DNA of 64,000 nucleotides, from positions 62,001 to 126,000 of IMG/VR virus record IMGVR_UViG_3300036766_001793. One strand, given 5' to 3'. Below are positions 61,848-64,000 of this stretch, piece after piece; positions within the stretch are counted from its first letter, which is position 1; every line of letters starts with the position of its first letter. The translations under genes and the position numbers were made by a program. The DNA comes from a virus. The notes beneath the pieces were generated by a model, which did not search any database, was not told where the DNA came from, and saw nothing but the letters and a program-made list of their open reading frames with translations.

Positions 61848-62357
61848 CTAAGCCATCTTCTCGGTCCGAGGGGCCCTCTTCCCCTTGGCGGCGACCGGCT
61901 TAGCCACCTCGACGGGCGACCAACTGGCGGCGTCCCAGCCCGCCACGAGCGTCTCCTCCACGTAGTCTAGGCCCGCTTCCTCGAGGCCCCGCTCATCAAC
62001 GCTCGGGGCTGGCCCGGGGCCATCAGCTCCGTTTGCCGTCGTTGGCTTCGCCCAAGGGGAAGCTGAGTCGAGGGCTGGGGACTCGTCGAACAGGCCCGAT
62101 TCAGCTACGCCAATGAAGTAGGCGGAGCCGAGCCTGTTCGTCGAGAACCCCCACTCCTCGTTGTTCCAGAGGAGGAGCGACTCGATCTTCCCGACCGGGA
62201 CCTGGCTGTCGATGATCTCTCCCTGGGCGGTGAAGTCGCCGGCAGAGGCGAGGACCAGGAAGTCCCCCGCGTCCGTCTTGCGCTCCCCGACCACCTCCCC
62301 GGAGACGACGCCGGCTCCCCTGAGGATGATCACCACGAACCCGCTGATTTCTGTCAT
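61848..62357 (-). CDS. Hypothetical protein, 169 aa
   Basis: The first 85 residues form strands (GFVVIILRGAGVVSGEVVGE; EIIDSQVPVGKIESLLLWNN). The rest is a Pro/Ala-rich linker and a basic end (AAKGKRAPRTEKMA). Function unknown. Confidence 0.5.
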   Translation of the reverse strand: MTEISGFVVIILRGAGVVSGEVVGERKTDAGDFLVLASAGDFTAQGEIIDSQVPVGKIESLLLWNNEEWGFSTNRLGSAYFIGVAESGLFDESPALDSASPWAKPTTANGADGPGPAPSVDERGLEEAGLDYVEETLVAGWDAASWSPVEVAKPVAAKGKRAPRTEKMA

Positions 62358-62370
62358 GCCCTAGTACCCC

Positions 62371-62610
62371 TTACTCCTCGTCGAACTGCACCCCGGCGGA
62401 CAGGTCATTCCCTGGCACGTCGGGGGCGTCCTTAACTGATGCTATCGTGAGGGCCACGTTCCCCGCCAGTTGGTACGAGGCCGCGGCGTCCTTCCACTGG
62501 CCGGCCTGCGAGGCGAGCTTGCCGTTCTCCATGAAGCTCTCGAACACCCGGGCAAGCCTCTCCGACACCTCCGCCTTCGTCGGGCCGAGGGCCTTCGTCT
62601 CCTCTGTCAT
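62371..62610 (-). CDS. Small helical protein, 79 aa
   Basis: The ATG overlaps the stop of the gene upstream (ATGA). The product has a helical body (AEVSERLARVFESFMENGKL; AGQWKDAAASYQLAGNVALT), with a TPR-like stretch that could be by chance, and an acidic tail. Function unknown. Confidence 0.55.
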   Translation of the reverse strand: MTEETKALGPTKAEVSERLARVFESFMENGKLASQAGQWKDAAASYQLAGNVALTIASVKDAPDVPGNDLSAGVQFDEE

Positions 62611-62966
62611 TTCCCCAACACGTCCTGGATTGAGAAGCTCCTCTCGTTGAGGGCTGCCCTCCATGCGGCGGCCGCGACTATCCTGAAGATGAGCTGATTC
62701 ACCCGGTCGAGGCTCCTTTCGAACGGCTGCCCGCGGCCGGCGTCGCTGACGACCGACTGGTAGATGGCGGTCATGTTGGCCTTGAGCGCTCGGTTGAGTG
62801 AGTAGTCCTTCTCGAGCCATGCCCTGAGGGAGGGCTCCTCTCTCTCGAGGTGCTCCAACGCCTCGTCGACCCACAGGTCTGCCGCGCGGATCTCTACCAG
62901 GGCCCCATGGTCCAGCTGCTGCCTCAGCAGCCTAGCGAACACCCCTCTTGCCGAGGCAGCAGGCAC
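62607..62966 (-). CDS. Helical hypothetical protein, 119 aa
   Basis: The product has a long helical plan (VFARLLRQQLDHGALVEIRA; DEALEHLEREEPSLRAWLEK) and ends RSFSIQDVLGK. It may be a small structural or regulatory protein. It is coupled to the following gene. Confidence 0.55.
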   Translation of the reverse strand: MPAASARGVFARLLRQQLDHGALVEIRAADLWVDEALEHLEREEPSLRAWLEKDYSLNRALKANMTAIYQSVVSDAGRGQPFERSLDRVNQLIFRIVAAAAWRAALNERSFSIQDVLGK

Positions 62967-62988
62967 TTCAACACCCCCCTAGCACAGA

Positions 62989-63342
62989 TTATACCGTCCT
63001 GGACTCAAGCCACCGCTCCAGTCGGCAGATTCTGATGTCCCTCTCCTGGATTATCGTGCTGAGCCTCACTATCTCGATTTCCTTCTCCATGACGAGGGCC
63101 TCGAGCCTGGAGATCTCTGCCCTTGACTCCTCCTTGGCCTGGGCTATCTCCTCTCGGAGGCTGTTGACCTGCTCGTTGAGGAAGTCCCGCTGCTTCTGGC
63201 TCTCCTGCCAGAGGTCTGTGGCGTCGGAGGTCGCTATCCTCCCCGAGGACGTCCTCCTGGCGGCGAAAAAGGCAAAAATGGGAGCCATCACGACCCCGAG
63301 TATTCCAAGCGCTACTGGCCACCACGCGTCAATCACGCCCAT
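62989..63342 (-). CDS. Membrane-anchored coiled-coil protein, 117 aa
   Basis: The ATG at 63342 overlaps the upstream stop (TGATG), so I prefer it to a longer start. A single membrane helix (WWPVALGILGVVMAPIFAFF) is followed by a long coiled coil (FLNEQVNSLREEIAQAKEES; EKEIEIVRLSTIIQERDIRI). This layout is like spanin- or lysis-accessory proteins, and the preceding gene is a two-helix membrane protein. Lysis function is inference only. Confidence 0.6.
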   Translation of the reverse strand: MGVIDAWWPVALGILGVVMAPIFAFFAARRTSSGRIATSDATDLWQESQKQRDFLNEQVNSLREEIAQAKEESRAEISRLEALVMEKEIEIVRLSTIIQERDIRICRLERWLESRTV

Positions 63343-63557
63343 CAAGACAGCCGCCCTGAGGGGATAACCAGCCCGGCGAGGTAAGCAAGCGACAGGAGAG
63401 CCCACGACCCGGCGACAGCCAGCCACCCCAGGGTGAGAAGAACCACAAGGTTAGCCCCCATGGTGCCGGCCAAAGCCACAGAAATGGGGACCAGGTTCCT
63501 CAGATGGAACCTACGCCATGAGTCGCATCCACGCCGAAAGTTCCCTGTGGCCATCAC
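63342..63557 (-). CDS. Small membrane protein, 71 aa (two helices)
   Basis: Two hydrophobic helices (LVPISVALAGTMGANLVVLL; WLAVAGSWALLSLAYLAGLV) follow a basic start. A holin or holin-like role is possible because the next gene is a membrane-anchored coiled-coil protein, but no lysozyme is seen nearby. Confidence 0.55.
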   Translation of the reverse strand: MMATGNFRRGCDSWRRFHLRNLVPISVALAGTMGANLVVLLTLGWLAVAGSWALLSLAYLAGLVIPSGRLS

Positions 63558-63592
63558 CCATTATTCCCGCAGGACGACGGTTTCGGGGGCCC

Positions 63593-63805
63593 TCACTCGA
63601 CCGCTATTCTCGGCCCCAGATCCACTATCGGAGAGACCGCCAGCTCGAACAGGTCCCCCACCAGCGGCGCCGAGTCCGGACGAACCTGCATAGAGAGCTG
63701 CACCGCCCCGTCCAGGCTCCGGCAGGACACCATCACTAGCTCCTCGCCCGGCGGCTGCTGGGCCCTCATGAGGGTGGTCTGAAACACCCTCACCTGGACG
63801 GTCAC
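63593..63805 (-). CDS. Small hypothetical protein, 70 aa
   Basis: The GTG start overlaps the stop of the exonuclease upstream. The product (VQVRVFQTTLMRAQQPPGEE then LVMVSCRSLDGAVQLSMQVR) looks like a compact beta protein. Function unknown. Confidence 0.5.
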   Translation of the reverse strand: MTVQVRVFQTTLMRAQQPPGEELVMVSCRSLDGAVQLSMQVRPDSAPLVGDLFELAVSPIVDLGPRIAVE

Positions 63806-64000
63806 AGCACGAGCTCCTCCGGCTCGGCGGCCGGGGAGTCTGGCGTGCTGGACGCGTCAATCGATCCCTGAGTCGATGAGTTGACGGACCTCCCACGGAG
63901 CATGGCGATGCACCTCTGGAGGTGCTCCGCCTGGGCGACGCAGTCGTTGAGCGCGTTGTGACCGCCGCCTCTGGTGTCGGCGTTGGGGAGCTTGGCCCCG
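63802..64000 (-). CDS. DEDDh exonuclease, C-terminal part (cut by window edge)
   Basis: The frame enters from the right edge and ends at 63802. GGGHNALNDCVAQAEHLQ contains the Exo III motif of DEDDh exonucleases (His and Asp), followed by a disordered Ser/Pro/Glu tail. It resembles the exonuclease at 34325-34855 in this motif. Confidence 0.65.
   Translation of the reverse strand, partial: GAKLPNADTRGGGHNALNDCVAQAEHLQRCIAMLRGRSVNSSTQGSIDASSTPDSPAAEPEELVL

Overview
This window looks like an internal piece of a large, GC-rich, double-stranded DNA tailed-phage genome. Every convincing gene and RNA lies on the minus strand, so transcription runs from high to low coordinates for the whole 64 kb; plus-strand reading frames are codon-bias shadows. 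Evidence for a phage: an HK97-fold-type major capsid protein with an upstream scaffold-like gene, a prohead protease, a run of tail-fibre and propeller proteins, about 40 tRNA genes, a B12-dependent ribonucleotide reductase, inteins and homing endonucleases. Terminase and portal genes were not recognised and probably lie outside. The host is unknown. A secreted protein with a wall-anchor-like C-terminus and a TPTATATP-type linker, plus a class II reductase, is compatible with a monoderm high-GC host (Actinomycetota or Chloroflexota-like), but this is inference.

Layout in transcription order. (1) 64.0-52.6 kb: C-terminus of a DEDDh exonuclease, small membrane/coiled-coil proteins, structural-looking proteins, nrdJ (57.3-59.5 kb), and a metallophosphoesterase interrupted by a LAGLIDADG intein (52.6-55.2 kb). 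(2) 52.6-49.1 kb: small genes including a DUF3307-like membrane protein, then an 884-residue secreted surface protein that ends at a clear intrinsic terminator. (3) 49.0-45.1 kb: three proteins sharing a short GPRGGRF/Y module, then a dual-specificity phosphatase. (4) 45.1-33.1 kb: an array of about 40 tRNAs, all with encoded CCA and together covering all 20 amino acids plus an initiator tRNA, mixed with short genes (Cys-rich proteins, a DEDDh exonuclease, an HNH endonuclease, a thymine-hypermodification-type protein). (5) 33.1-27.5 kb: a PC4-like ssDNA-binding protein and a 1,620-residue fusion of prohead protease, Nudix and 2H phosphoesterase domains that carries two inteins. (6) 27.5-2.9 kb: tail fibre, spike and baseplate-like proteins, including two giant 14-residue-repeat proteins, interrupted by free-standing homing endonucleases. 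(7) 2.9-0.5 kb: scaffold-like protein, major capsid protein, terminator hairpin, then another truncated endonuclease gene.

The most unusual signal is in the tRNAs. Eight have C, and one has G, at the nearly invariant U33. Others have C at U8 or U54, and most of the Watson-Crick breaks I found are A.C pairs that a C-to-U change would repair. Three leucine-anticodon tRNAs have short variable arms. These point either to a relaxed phage tRNA set or to a C-to-U tRNA editing activity, which can be tested by RNA sequencing.
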